This document shows, one piece after another, positions 20,956-29,092 of a DNA stretch of 29,157 nucleotides (positions are counted from its first letter, which is position 1; each line of letters opens with the position of its first letter). The translations under genes were made by a program, and so were the position numbers. Below the pieces are notes generated by a model. That model did not search any database. It saw only the letters and a list, made by a program, of their open reading frames with translations, and was not told where the DNA came from. Origin of the DNA: Parafannyhessea sp902761955 (GTDB lineage: Bacteria > Actinomycetota > Coriobacteriia > Coriobacteriales > Atopobiaceae); assembly GCA_902761955.1 (NCBI GenBank), contig CACWMM010000047.1, positions 1 through 29,157 on the forward strand, read 5' to 3'.

Positions 20956-23652
20956 ATGTCCGAAGCCCCCGAGACAAAAGCTCCGCAGGTCGAAGAGCCA
21001 ACTCGCGACGATGGCGCGGCCATCATCGTCCATAGCGACGAGGAGCTGACCGAGAAGCTCGCCCAGATGCGCGAGGCCCAGAAGAAGTTCGCCACGTATA
21101 CCCAGGAGCAGGTCGACAAGATCTTCAAGGCGGCAGCGCTTGCGGCCAACAAGGAGCGCATCCCCCTGGCTCAGCTCGCCTACGAGGAGACCGGCTACGG
21201 CGTCGTGGAGGACAAGGTCATCAAGAACCACTTCGCGGCCGAGTTCGTCTACAACAAGTACCGTGACACCAAGACGTGTGGCGTCATCGAGGAGGACAAG
21301 GCCTACGGCATGACGAAGATTGCCGAGCCCCTCGGCGTCGTCGCCGCGGTCATCCCCACCACGAACCCCACCTCCACCGCGATCTTCAAGACGCTGCTGT
21401 GCCTGAAGACCCGCAACGCCATCATGATCAGCCCGCACCCGCGCGCGAAGAAGTGCACCACCGAGGCCGCCCGCATCGTGCTCGAGGCCGCGGTCGAGGC
21501 CGGCGCGCCCGCGGGCATCGTCGGCTGGATCGAGAAGCCGTCCCTGGTCGCCACCAACACCCTCATGTCCGAGGCCGACATCATCCTCGCGACCGGTGGC
21601 CCCGGCATGGTCAACGCCGCGTACAGCTCCGGCACCCCCGCCCTCGGCGTCGGCCCGGGCAACAACCCCGCCATCATCGACGACTCCGCCGACGTCGTGA
21701 ACTCCGTCAACTCCATCATGCAGTCCAAGACGTTCGACAACGGCATGATTTGCGCGACCGAGCAGAACGTGATCGTCCTCGACGGCGTGTACGACGCGGT
21801 CAAGGCCGAGTTCCAGAAGCGCGGCGCATTCTTCCTGCAGGGCGACGACATCGACAAGGTCGGCAACACCGTCATCGTGAACGGCGCCGTCAACGCGAAG
21901 ATGGTCGGCCAGCCCGCCACCAAGATCGCCGAGACCGCCGGCGTCGAGGTTCCCGCCTGGACCAAGGTCCTCATCGGCGAGACCGAGTCCGTCGAGCCCT
22001 CCAACCCCTGGGCGCACGAGAAGCTCACGACCATCCTCGGCATGTACCGCGCGAGCGACTTCGACGACGCGCTCGCGAAGGCGTCCCGCCTCGTCGCGGA
22101 CGGCGGCTACGGCCACACCTCCTCGCTCTTCATCGACACGCGCGAGACCGAGAAGGTCCAGAGGCACGCGAACGCCATGAAGACCTGCCGCATCCTCATC
22201 AACACCCCCGCTGCCCAGGGCGGCATCGGCGACATCTACAACTTCCAGCTCACGCCGTCCCTCACGCTGGGCTGCGGCTCCTGGGGTGGCAACTCCTTCT
22301 CCGGCAACGTCGACGTTCACCAGCTGCTCAACATCAAGTCGGTCGCAGAGAGGCGTGAGAACATGCTCTGGTTCCGTACCCCCGAGAAGGTCTACTTCAA
22401 GAAGGGCTGCATGCCCGTCGCCCTCCGCGAGCTCAAGGAGGTCTACGGCTGCAAGCGTGCCTTCATCGTTACGGACTCCTTCCTGTACAAGTCCGGCTTC
22501 ACCAAGAAGATCGAGGAGCCCCTGGACAAGATGGGCATCGTCCACTCCAGCTTCTGGAGCATCTCGCCCGACCCGAAGCTGCAGGACGCCCAGAAGGGCG
22601 TGGAGCTGCTCCGCGCGTTCGAGCCTGACGTGATCATCGCCATCGGCGGCGGCTCCGCGATGGACGCCGGCAAGATCATGTGGACCATGTACGAGCACCC
22701 GGAGGAGAAGTTCGACGACATGGCCGTCGACTTCATGGACATCCGCAAGCGCGTCTACCGCTTCAAGAAGATGGGCGAGAAGGCCAAGTTCGTCGCGATC
22801 CCGACCTCCTCGGGCACCGGCTCCGAGGTCACGCCGTTCGCCATCATCACGGACGCCGAGACCGGCATCAAGTGGCCCATCACGGACTACGAGCTCATGC
22901 CGACCATGTCCATCGTCGACACCGACAACATGATGACGCAGCCCAAGGGCCTCACCTCCGCCTCCGGCATCGACGTCCTCACCCACGCCATGGAGGCCTA
23001 CGTCTCCATCATGGCGTCCGACTACACCGACGCCATCGCGCTGAAGGCCGCGAAGCTCGTGTTCGACTACCTGCCGACCGCCTACAGCGAGCCCACCAAC
23101 GTCGAGGCCCGCGACCACATGGCGAACGCCTCCTGCCTCGCCGGCATGGCCTTCGCGAACGCGTTCCTCGGCGTGAACCACTCCATGGCCCACAAGCTCG
23201 GCGCCTATCACCACATCCCGCACGGCTGGGCCAACGCCGTCATCCTCACCCGCGTCGCCCGCTACAACGCGGCCGAGCGTCCCACCCGCATGGGCACGTT
23301 CTCCCAGTACCAGTACCCGCAGGCCAAGAAGCGCTACGCCGAGATGGGCCGCTTCTGCGGGTTCACCGGCAAGGACGACGACGAGGTGTTCGAGAACTTC
23401 ATGCAGGGCATCGAGGACCTGAAGGACTACATCGGCGTCAAGAAGACCATCGCCGACTACGGCGTGGACGAGAAGTACTTCCTCGACACGCTCGACGAGA
23501 TGTCCCTCAACGCATTCAACGACCAGTGCACCGGCGCGAACCCGCGCTACCCGCTCGTGGCCGAGATCAAGTCCCTGTACCTGGACGCCTACTACGGACG
23601 TCCTGCGACCTCCTACGAGGACAAGGGCCTGACCATCCGCGATTCCGAGTAG
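20956..23652 (+). CDS. adhE: Bifunctional aldehyde/alcohol dehydrogenase AdhE
   Basis: This 898-residue two-domain enzyme reduces acetyl-CoA to acetaldehyde and then ethanol, using two NADH. The N-terminal CoA-acylating aldehyde dehydrogenase (about 25-460) has its catalytic Cys266 in KTFDNGMICATEQNV and the PTTNPTSTAI segment. The C-terminal iron-dependent alcohol dehydrogenase (about 475-890) has GGGSAMDAGK (564-573), SSGTGSEVTPF and the iron ligands Asp673, His677, His742 and His756 (GIDVLTHAMEAYVS; NHSMAHKLGAYHHIPHG). Start ATG 20956 follows AGAAGGAG. AdhE forms long filaments in other species. Codon use is extremely biased to C/G-ending codons, consistent with very high expression. A phosphotransferase gene follows 41 nt later. 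Confidence 0.98.
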   Translation: MSEAPETKAPQVEEPTRDDGAAIIVHSDEELTEKLAQMREAQKKFATYTQEQVDKIFKAAALAANKERIPLAQLAYEETGYGVVEDKVIKNHFAAEFVYNKYRDTKTCGVIEEDKAYGMTKIAEPLGVVAAVIPTTNPTSTAIFKTLLCLKTRNAIMISPHPRAKKCTTEAARIVLEAAVEAGAPAGIVGWIEKPSLVATNTLMSEADIILATGGPGMVNAAYSSGTPALGVGPGNNPAIIDDSADVVNSVNSIMQSKTFDNGMICATEQNVIVLDGVYDAVKAEFQKRGAFFLQGDDIDKVGNTVIVNGAVNAKMVGQPATKIAETAGVEVPAWTKVLIGETESVEPSNPWAHEKLTTILGMYRASDFDDALAKASRLVADGGYGHTSSLFIDTRETEKVQRHANAMKTCRILINTPAAQGGIGDIYNFQLTPSLTLGCGSWGGNSFSGNVDVHQLLNIKSVAERRENMLWFRTPEKVYFKKGCMPVALRELKEVYGCKRAFIVTDSFLYKSGFTKKIEEPLDKMGIVHSSFWSISPDPKLQDAQKGVELLRAFEPDVIIAIGGGSAMDAGKIMWTMYEHPEEKFDDMAVDFMDIRKRVYRFKKMGEKAKFVAIPTSSGTGSEVTPFAIITDAETGIKWPITDYELMPTMSIVDTDNMMTQPKGLTSASGIDVLTHAMEAYVSIMASDYTDAIALKAAKLVFDYLPTAYSEPTNVEARDHMANASCLAGMAFANAFLGVNHSMAHKLGAYHHIPHGWANAVILTRVARYNAAERPTRMGTFSQYQYPQAKKRYAEMGRFCGFTGKDDDEVFENFMQGIEDLKDYIGVKKTIADYGVDEKYFLDTLDEMSLNAFNDQCTGANPRYPLVAEIKSLYLDAYYGRPATSYEDKGLTIRDSE

Positions 23653-23693
23653 CGTTTCTTGTCGTACACGCAAGATGAGGAGATGACTGCACC

Positions 23694-24458
23694 ATGGAAC
23701 TACCCAAGGACAAGAAGGTCATCAGGACCCGTCACAACAAGGTCGTCTACGACTGCGGTGACACCGTCGCTAAGGTCTTCAACGCCACGAAGCCGCCCGC
23801 GGACGTCTTCAACGAGGCGCTGAACCTCGCCCGCGCGGATCAGGCCGGCATCGACGTTCCCCAGATCGTCGAGGTCAGCAAGGTCGACGGCTCCTGGGCA
23901 CTCGTCACCAAGAAGGTCGCGGGCAAGACCATGCGCGAGCTTGCGGACGAGGACCCCTCCAAGCTGGACGACGTCATGAAGGACTTCGTGAAGCTCCAGC
24001 TCGACGTGCATCAGCACAGGAACGACCTGCTGAACCGCCAGAAGGACAAGTACACGCGCATGATCAACTCCGTCTCGGAGGTGCTGGACGAGTCCACCCG
24101 CTACGACCTGCTGATGCGTCTAGACGGCATGCCCAACCACCAGAAGATCTGCCACGGCGACTTCGTCCCCTCCAACGTGATCGTCCGCGAGGACGGCACC
24201 GCGTGCATCTGCGACTGGGCCCACGCCAGCCAGGGCGACGGCTCGGCGGACTGCGCGGTATCGTACCTGCACTTCAAGCTGAACGGCCAGGACGACTTCG
24301 CCGAGAAGTACCTCAAGACCTACTGCGAGCTGCAGGGCACCACGGTCGAGTACGTCAGCCAGTGGTTCCCCATCGTCGCGGCGGCCGAGCTCGCACGCGG
24401 CCGCGTGGTCGAGAAGGACTTCCTCCTCAGCTGGATCTCCGTCGGCGACTACGAGTAG
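23694..24458 (+). CDS. APH/choline-kinase-like phosphotransferase, co-transcribed with adhE
   Basis: This 254-residue small-molecule kinase fold protein has an N-lobe with DCGDTVAKVFN (20-30; Lys27 probably binds ATP) and Glu41 as a possible partner. The catalytic loop is CHGDFVPSN (153-161, Asp156, Asn161), and the metal-binding CDW follows at 173-175 (Asp174). Members phosphorylate aminoglycosides, choline, ethanolamine, sugars or other small molecules; nothing in the sequence selects a substrate, and antibiotic resistance should not be assumed. It lies 41 nt after adhE without a terminator between them and shares its strong codon bias, so the two are probably one transcript. A GAGGAG site lies 11 nt before ATG 23694, a rather long spacing. 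A terminator follows. Confidence 0.85.
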   Translation: MELPKDKKVIRTRHNKVVYDCGDTVAKVFNATKPPADVFNEALNLARADQAGIDVPQIVEVSKVDGSWALVTKKVAGKTMRELADEDPSKLDDVMKDFVKLQLDVHQHRNDLLNRQKDKYTRMINSVSEVLDESTRYDLLMRLDGMPNHQKICHGDFVPSNVIVREDGTACICDWAHASQGDGSADCAVSYLHFKLNGQDDFAEKYLKTYCELQGTTVEYVSQWFPIVAAAELARGRVVEKDFLLSWISVGDYE

Positions 24459-24512
24459 CCCGGGGGCGCAATCCCGGCACCGCGGCATGCGCCGCACGAC
24501 ATGAGCAAGACG

Positions 24513-24548
24513 GGGGACGGGGTCGCCGCGCGCGGCCCCGTCCCCTTT
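24513..24548 (+). terminator. Terminator of the adhE operon
   Basis: GGGGACGGGG (24513-24522) pairs perfectly with CCCCGTCCCC (24536-24545), followed by TTT. It lies 54 nt after the phosphotransferase stop and insulates the ior operon. Confidence 0.75.
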
Positions 24549-24601
24549 GCGCTTCTCGCCCGTGGCGCGCGTGGCCGCCGCTTGCCCATTGCGCGGCCTT
24601 G

Positions 24602-24633
24602 TTGTCAAAATCGAAACAACTATCCTAGACAAT
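24602..24633 (+). promoter_or_regulatory. Possible promoter of the ior operon, with an inverted repeat
   Basis: TTGTCA (24602-24607) is a good -35. The -10 is weak: TAGACA at 24626 (18-nt spacer) or GACAAT at 24628. An inverted repeat GTTGT (24601-24605) / ACAAC (24616-24620) overlaps the -35 and could be an operator. Confidence 0.3.
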
Positions 24634-24723
24634 GGAGCCCTGGCACGAGCCCGGTGCTCGTGACGTGGGTCCTGCGGTGGGGCGGCCTGTCCGGCCCGCC
24701 GCGGGTTGGCGATGGGAGAAACG

Positions 24724-26529
24724 ATGGCAAAGCAGCTGCTTTCGGGCAACGAGGCCATAGCGCAGGGCGCATGGGAGGCCGGCGTCAGGGTTGGCACGGG
24801 GTACCCCGGCACGCCCTCGACGGAAACGCTCGAGAACCTGGTCAGGCACGAGGACGTCTACTGCGAGTGGTCGCCGAACGAGAAGGTCGCGCTCGAGGTG
24901 GGCATAGGGTCGGCCATGGCGGGCGCCCGCACGCTCGTGACCATGAAGCACGTGGGCGTGAACGTCGCGGCGGACCCGTTCATGTCCGTCGCGAACACGG
25001 GCGTGAACGCGGGCCTCGTGGTGCTGGCCGCGGACGACCCGTCGTGCTACAGCTCGCAGAACGAGCAGGACTCCCGCACGTACGCGGCGTTCGCGCGCAT
25101 CCCGTGCCTGGACCCGTCCGACTCGCAGGAGGCCTACGAGTTCAGCCGCGAGGCGTTTGCGCTGTCCGAGCGCTTTGACACCCCCGTCATGCTGCACGAG
25201 ACCATGCGCATCGCGCACACGCGCACCATGGTCGAGCCCGCGGGCGCGCGCGAGGACGCGCCGCTGCGCGACTACGCCTCCGCGCCCCAGAAGTACGTCA
25301 TGATGCCGGCGTTTGCCGTCGGCCGCATCAAGGCCACGAACGCGCGCGAGGACGCCCTGGTGCAGTTTGCCGAGAAGAGCGAGCTCAACCGGGTCGAGAT
25401 GCGCGACACCAGCATCGGCGTCATCGTGGCCGGCGCGCTGTACAACCACGTGCGCGAGGCGCTGCCGAACGCCTCCACGTTCAAGCTCGGTCTCACGTGG
25501 CCGCTGCCGCCGGAGCGCCTGAGGCAGTTTGCGGCGTCCGTGGACAAGGTGTACGTGGTCGAGGAGGCGTGCCGCTACTTCCGCGATGCCATCGCCGCAA
25601 TGGGCATCGACCTGAGCGAGCCGCCCGCGGTGCCGCTGCCGCGCTCCGGCGAGATCTTCCCCTCGCACATCCGCGCCAGCTTCGGCGCCGAGCTGCCCTC
25701 CCACGAGCAGGCGGCGCAGGACCTGCCGCCGCGCCCGCCCGCGTTCTGCGCCGGCTGCCCGCACAGGCTGGTCTTCTGCGAGCTCAGGCGCATGCACGCC
25801 ATCGTGTGCGGCGACATCGGCTGCTACACGCTCGGAGCCGTCGCGCCGTACAAGGCGGTCGACTCCGTCATCGATATGGGCGCGTCCTTCTCCATGGCGC
25901 ATGGCATGGAGCTCGCCGCCGCGCCGGAGCGCACGGGAAGGCCGGTCGTGGGCGTGATTGGCGACTCCACGTTTGCGCACTCTGGCATCACGAGCCTGCT
26001 GGGCACCGTGTACAACGGCGGCACGGGCACGCTCTGCATCTTGGACAACCGCACGACGGCCATGACCGGCACCCAGGGAAACCCCGTGAACGGCCTCACG
26101 CTCACAGAGCAGGCGGCGCGCGTTTCTCCCCTGATGGACGCCGCGCAGAAGCCCAGCATGCTCGACCGGCCGGCGGGCAAGCCGCTCGACCTGGTGGCGC
26201 TGTGCCGGGCCATCGGCGTGGACGAGGTGAGCGTGGTTGACGCGCAGGACCTCAAGGCCATCCGCCGCGCGCTCAAGGCGGCCACGTCGCACGCGGACCG
26301 GCTGAGCGTCATCATCTTCAAGAGCCCGTGCCGCCTGGTCGACCGCGCTTCTCGCCCGGCGCCGCGCATCACGGACTGCCGCAAGTGCGGATCGTGCATC
26401 CAGATTGGCTGCCCGGCCCTGGGCAAGGCGGCGGACGGCAGCGCAGAGATCGACCCGACCCAGTGCATCGGCTGCAACCAGTGCGTGCAGAGCTGCCCGT
26501 TTGGCTGCATCGCGTTCGAGGAGGAGTAG
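24724..26529 (+). CDS. iorA: Indolepyruvate:ferredoxin oxidoreductase, alpha subunit
   Basis: This 601-residue subunit, with IorB, oxidatively decarboxylates aryl pyruvates (indolepyruvate, phenylpyruvate, hydroxyphenylpyruvate) to aryl-acetyl-CoA and reduces ferredoxin. N-terminal region: GTGYPGTPSTE and VEVGIGSAMAGAR-type pyrimidine domain. Central/C-terminal thiamine diphosphate domain: CAGCPHR, VCGDIGCYTLG and GDSTFAHSGI...LDN. The tail carries two iron-sulfur cluster motifs: CRKCGSCIQIGCP (Cys552, 555, 558, 563) and CIGCNQCVQSCP (Cys581, 584, 587, 591). Length is normal. ATG 24724 is chosen because GGGAG lies 5 nt upstream; ATG 24712 has no such site. It is first in an operon with iorB, an HTH protein and a kinase. 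Confidence 0.96.
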   Translation: MAKQLLSGNEAIAQGAWEAGVRVGTGYPGTPSTETLENLVRHEDVYCEWSPNEKVALEVGIGSAMAGARTLVTMKHVGVNVAADPFMSVANTGVNAGLVVLAADDPSCYSSQNEQDSRTYAAFARIPCLDPSDSQEAYEFSREAFALSERFDTPVMLHETMRIAHTRTMVEPAGAREDAPLRDYASAPQKYVMMPAFAVGRIKATNAREDALVQFAEKSELNRVEMRDTSIGVIVAGALYNHVREALPNASTFKLGLTWPLPPERLRQFAASVDKVYVVEEACRYFRDAIAAMGIDLSEPPAVPLPRSGEIFPSHIRASFGAELPSHEQAAQDLPPRPPAFCAGCPHRLVFCELRRMHAIVCGDIGCYTLGAVAPYKAVDSVIDMGASFSMAHGMELAAAPERTGRPVVGVIGDSTFAHSGITSLLGTVYNGGTGTLCILDNRTTAMTGTQGNPVNGLTLTEQAARVSPLMDAAQKPSMLDRPAGKPLDLVALCRAIGVDEVSVVDAQDLKAIRRALKAATSHADRLSVIIFKSPCRLVDRASRPAPRITDCRKCGSCIQIGCPALGKAADGSAEIDPTQCIGCNQCVQSCPFGCIAFEEE

Positions 26530-26530
26530 C

Positions 26531-27169
26531 ATGCCACACGCAACCGCATCCGCCGAGGCCTCGACCATCGAGCTTGGCAAGCGCGTGACGTTGGAGAAGA
26601 CCATGACCGTCCTGCTGGTGGGCGTGGGCGGGCAGGGCACGATCCTTGCCGGCAACATCCTGGCCATGTGCGCGTGCGAGGCCGGTCTGGACGTAAAGGT
26701 GTCCGAGATCCACGGCATGAGCCAGCGCGGCGGATCGGTCAGCACGATCATCCGCATGGGCCAGAAGGTGGACAGCATGATCTGCGACCCGGGCACCGCG
26801 GACGTCCTGGTGGCGTTCGAGGCGATGGAGGCCCTGCGCAACCAGCAGTTCCTGCGCGAGGGAGGGCGCCTCTTTGTGAACGACGAGACGATCACCCCCG
26901 TGCCCGTGAACATAGGAAACGCAACCATGCCGCAGAACGTTGACCGGCGCTTGGACGCGCTGGGCGCCACGCGCATGAACGCCGGCGCCATCGCGCGCGA
27001 GGCGGGCAGCCCCCGCTCCACCAACGTGGTGCTGGTGGGCGCGCTTTCCACGGCGCTACCGTTTTCGCGCGAGGAGTGGGAGGACGCCATCCGCCGTCGC
27101 GTACCGCCCAAGACCGTGGACGCGAACCTCAAGGCGTTTGCCCTTGGCCGGGAGGCGGCCCTTGCCTAG
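26531..27169 (+). CDS. iorB: Indolepyruvate:ferredoxin oxidoreductase, beta (gamma-like) subunit
   Basis: This 212-residue subunit has the conserved opening VLLVGVGGQGTILAGNILA followed by EIHGMSQRGGSVSTIIRMG and an MNAGAIA region, the pattern of IorB. It completes the enzyme with IorA. The start is uncertain: ATG 26531 follows the iorA stop by one base and uses GAGGAG inside the iorA end, whereas ATG 26603 has an excellent GGAGAAG and would start exactly at the conserved domain, losing a 24-residue Ala/Thr-rich extension. The short version is fully plausible. The stop overlaps the start of the next gene. Confidence 0.93.
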   Translation: MPHATASAEASTIELGKRVTLEKTMTVLLVGVGGQGTILAGNILAMCACEAGLDVKVSEIHGMSQRGGSVSTIIRMGQKVDSMICDPGTADVLVAFEAMEALRNQQFLREGGRLFVNDETITPVPVNIGNATMPQNVDRRLDALGATRMNAGAIAREAGSPRSTNVVLVGALSTALPFSREEWEDAIRRRVPPKTVDANLKAFALGREAALA

Positions 27170-27650
27170 CGCGGGTCCGGGCGCAACGGGTGCGGCGGGC
27201 GCCGCGGACCACGAGCCCCTTACGGAGGAGCTGCTGGCCCGCCTGCTCGCGAGCGCCACGCCGCAGGAGTATCTGGACCAGACGCAGGTGGGCGAGCGCG
27301 ATTTTGCCGCCTACCTGCGCAGCCTTCTGCAGCAGAAGGGCCTCACGCGCGCGGACGTGCTGCGCGCGTGCGACGTGAGCCCCTCGTTTGGATACCAGGT
27401 GTTCCAGGGCACGCGCCGTCCCAGCCGAGACACGGCCATCGCCCTTGCGTTTGGCCTTGGCTGCAGCCTGCGCGAGGCCCAGCGCCTGCTGCGCCGTGCC
27501 GGCCACTCCGAGCTGTACTGCAAGGTCCGCCGCGACGCCGTGATCATCTTCTGCCTGGAGCACGGCTACACGCAATTCGAGTGCGACGACGAGCTCTTCC
27601 GCCTGGGCGAGAAGACCATTGGTGCCGACGGCGCGGGAGCCGTGGAGTGA
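27162..27650 (+). CDS. Small HTH protein paired with a Ser/Thr kinase
   Basis: This 162-residue cytoplasmic protein has an acidic N-terminal part (LTEELLARLLASATPQEYLDQ), an XRE-like helix-turn-helix (about 50-110: YLRSLLQQKGLTRADVLRAC, SFGYQVFQGTRRPSRD), and a C-terminal segment ELYCKVRRDAVIIFCLEHGY ending FRLGEKTI. This arrangement occurs in gut Firmicutes and Actinobacteria next to a protein kinase gene; I recall the pairing from general knowledge. TTG 27162 has GGGAGG at 6 nt and overlaps iorB by 8 nt; a TTG at 27138 has no ribosome site. The stop overlaps the kinase ATG (TGATG). It is likely the kinase's DNA-binding partner or substrate; this is inference. Confidence 0.8.
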   Translation: MPSAGPGATGAAGAADHEPLTEELLARLLASATPQEYLDQTQVGERDFAAYLRSLLQQKGLTRADVLRACDVSPSFGYQVFQGTRRPSRDTAIALAFGLGCSLREAQRLLRRAGHSELYCKVRRDAVIIFCLEHGYTQFECDDELFRLGEKTIGADGAGAVE

Positions 27651-29092
27651 TGCCGGCGATCGATTCGACGTTGGCTGACCCGGACGACCAGGCGCTGCTA
27701 ACTGCGATGGATCTGGACGACTCGTTTGTGCCCGTGCGCACGCTGGCCCAGGGCGACGGCGGCACGACGGAGCTTGTGGCACGCCGCGAGCCGCGACCCG
27801 GCGAGCCCGTGCTGCTGGTGCGCAAGCGCGTGCCGGCGCCGCTTGCGAACGAGCCCGCGTGGCGCGCGCTGCAGGTGGCGGAGCTCGCGGGCACGTGTGA
27901 TGCGGCGGGTGCGGACGGCGCTGCGGGCGCGGCGCCCGGCGAGGCCAAGGCGGTGCCGGCGGCCAAGGCGGCCGGCGTTTCTCGGCTGCCGCACGTGCGC
28001 GAGCTGTACCGGCTGCCAGATGCGCTCGTGGCGGTGTACGACTATGTGGAGGGGCCCACTCTGCGCGAGCTTGTGCGGGAGCGGGGGCCGCTGGCGCCGG
28101 GGTGTGCGGTGGCGCTGGCGCGGCAGTTGTGCCAGGCGCTTGCGCCGCTGCACGCGGCGGGCGTGGTACACCGGGACATCGCGCCCGGAAACGTGGTGGT
28201 GGCCGCGGACGGCGCGCACCTCATCGACCTGGGGATTGCTCGCATGCGCGTGGACGGCGCCTCGCACGATACCACGCGCCTTGGCACGTGGGGCTTTGCG
28301 GCGCCGGAGCAGTATGGGTTTGCACAGACAGACGCAAGGTCGGATGTTTTTTCGCTTGGCCGCGTGTTGGCGTACGCGCTCACGGCGGCGGACCCGGCAG
28401 ACGCTTCGTTCGACTCTGCGGCACAGGAGTCTCCGCTTGTGTCGCCGGCCCTGCGCAAGGTAATCAAAAAGGCAACGGCCTTCGAGCCTTCCTCCCGCTA
28501 CCAGTCCACAGGGGAGCTCGAGCGTGCGCTTGCCGCAACGATTGCTGGCGTGGATTCGACGCGAGTTGACCCTGCGGCTTCTGCCGTGAGCTATGGCGTC
28601 GCGGGCGACGCGGCTCGCGCGGGTGACGCGAATGCCGCAGATGTCGCGGGTACCGCGGGCGATGCGCGGGCTCTGCGCGACCGGGATGCGCGGCCCGTCG
28701 AACGCGTCCGCGCCCGGGAGCTTTGGATGGCGTTTCGTGCCGTAGGGGCCGGGACGAAGGCGGCCTGCGTTCTTCTCGCCGCATTCGTGGCGTTCAGCAT
28801 CGTTCTGTTGGCAGTCTCGTGCTGGTACATGGTGTTTAGGCCGACGGATGAATACGGATTGTACTCCGCGGCGCTGGGCGCCGGTCTGGCCGTGTGGGTT
28901 GCATTTGCCTTTGGCTGGGAGCCCGTGTGCTGCCTGCTTGGGCTGGGACGCTACGGCCGCACGGACGGGCGCGTGCGTGTGCTGGTGCGCCGGGAGGGCA
29001 TGCATCTGCTGTGGCTGGTGGTGCTGTTTGCGCTGGATATCGTGGCGGTTGCGATTGTCGGAGCCGCCAGCGGCGTTAGTGTTGGCACATAG
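27650..29092 (+). CDS. Membrane-anchored Ser/Thr protein kinase
   Basis: This 480-residue protein has an N-terminal kinase domain (about 28-295). N-lobe: glycine-rich loop QGDGG (34-38) and the likely ATP lysine Lys59 in LLVRKRV. An Ala-rich insert (about 80-110) follows the aC region. C-lobe: HRDIAPGN (174-181), DLG in place of DFG (193-195), GTWGFAAPEQYG (212-223) and SDVFSLGRVL. The catalytic Asp176 and Asn181 are kept, while the usual catalytic-loop lysine is Ala. After an Ala/Asp-rich linker (300-355) come three hydrophobic segments (about 371-395, 405-432, 450-475) with no extracellular sensor domain. The start overlaps the HTH gene stop. It probably acts on the HTH protein and controls this operon or others. 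Confidence 0.85.
   Translation: MPAIDSTLADPDDQALLTAMDLDDSFVPVRTLAQGDGGTTELVARREPRPGEPVLLVRKRVPAPLANEPAWRALQVAELAGTCDAAGADGAAGAAPGEAKAVPAAKAAGVSRLPHVRELYRLPDALVAVYDYVEGPTLRELVRERGPLAPGCAVALARQLCQALAPLHAAGVVHRDIAPGNVVVAADGAHLIDLGIARMRVDGASHDTTRLGTWGFAAPEQYGFAQTDARSDVFSLGRVLAYALTAADPADASFDSAAQESPLVSPALRKVIKKATAFEPSSRYQSTGELERALAATIAGVDSTRVDPAASAVSYGVAGDAARAGDANAADVAGTAGDARALRDRDARPVERVRARELWMAFRAVGAGTKAACVLLAAFVAFSIVLLAVSCWYMVFRPTDEYGLYSAALGAGLAVWVAFAFGWEPVCCLLGLGRYGRTDGRVRVLVRREGMHLLWLVVLFALDIVAVAIVGAASGVSVGT

Noticed and set aside
20818..23673. A 951-residue open frame on the minus strand across adhE
   Set aside because: It is the antisense shadow of adhE, produced by very strong G/C third-base bias; the plus strand encodes a complete AdhE with all catalytic residues.
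23694..24458. Aminoglycoside resistance gene
   Set aside because: It has only the general fold motifs; its location behind adhE and housekeeping-like codon use argue against an acquired resistance gene.
24625..27132. An 835-residue open frame on the minus strand across iorA and iorB
   Set aside because: Antisense of two clearly recognisable genes; low-complexity, Arg/Ala/Val-rich translation with no domain.
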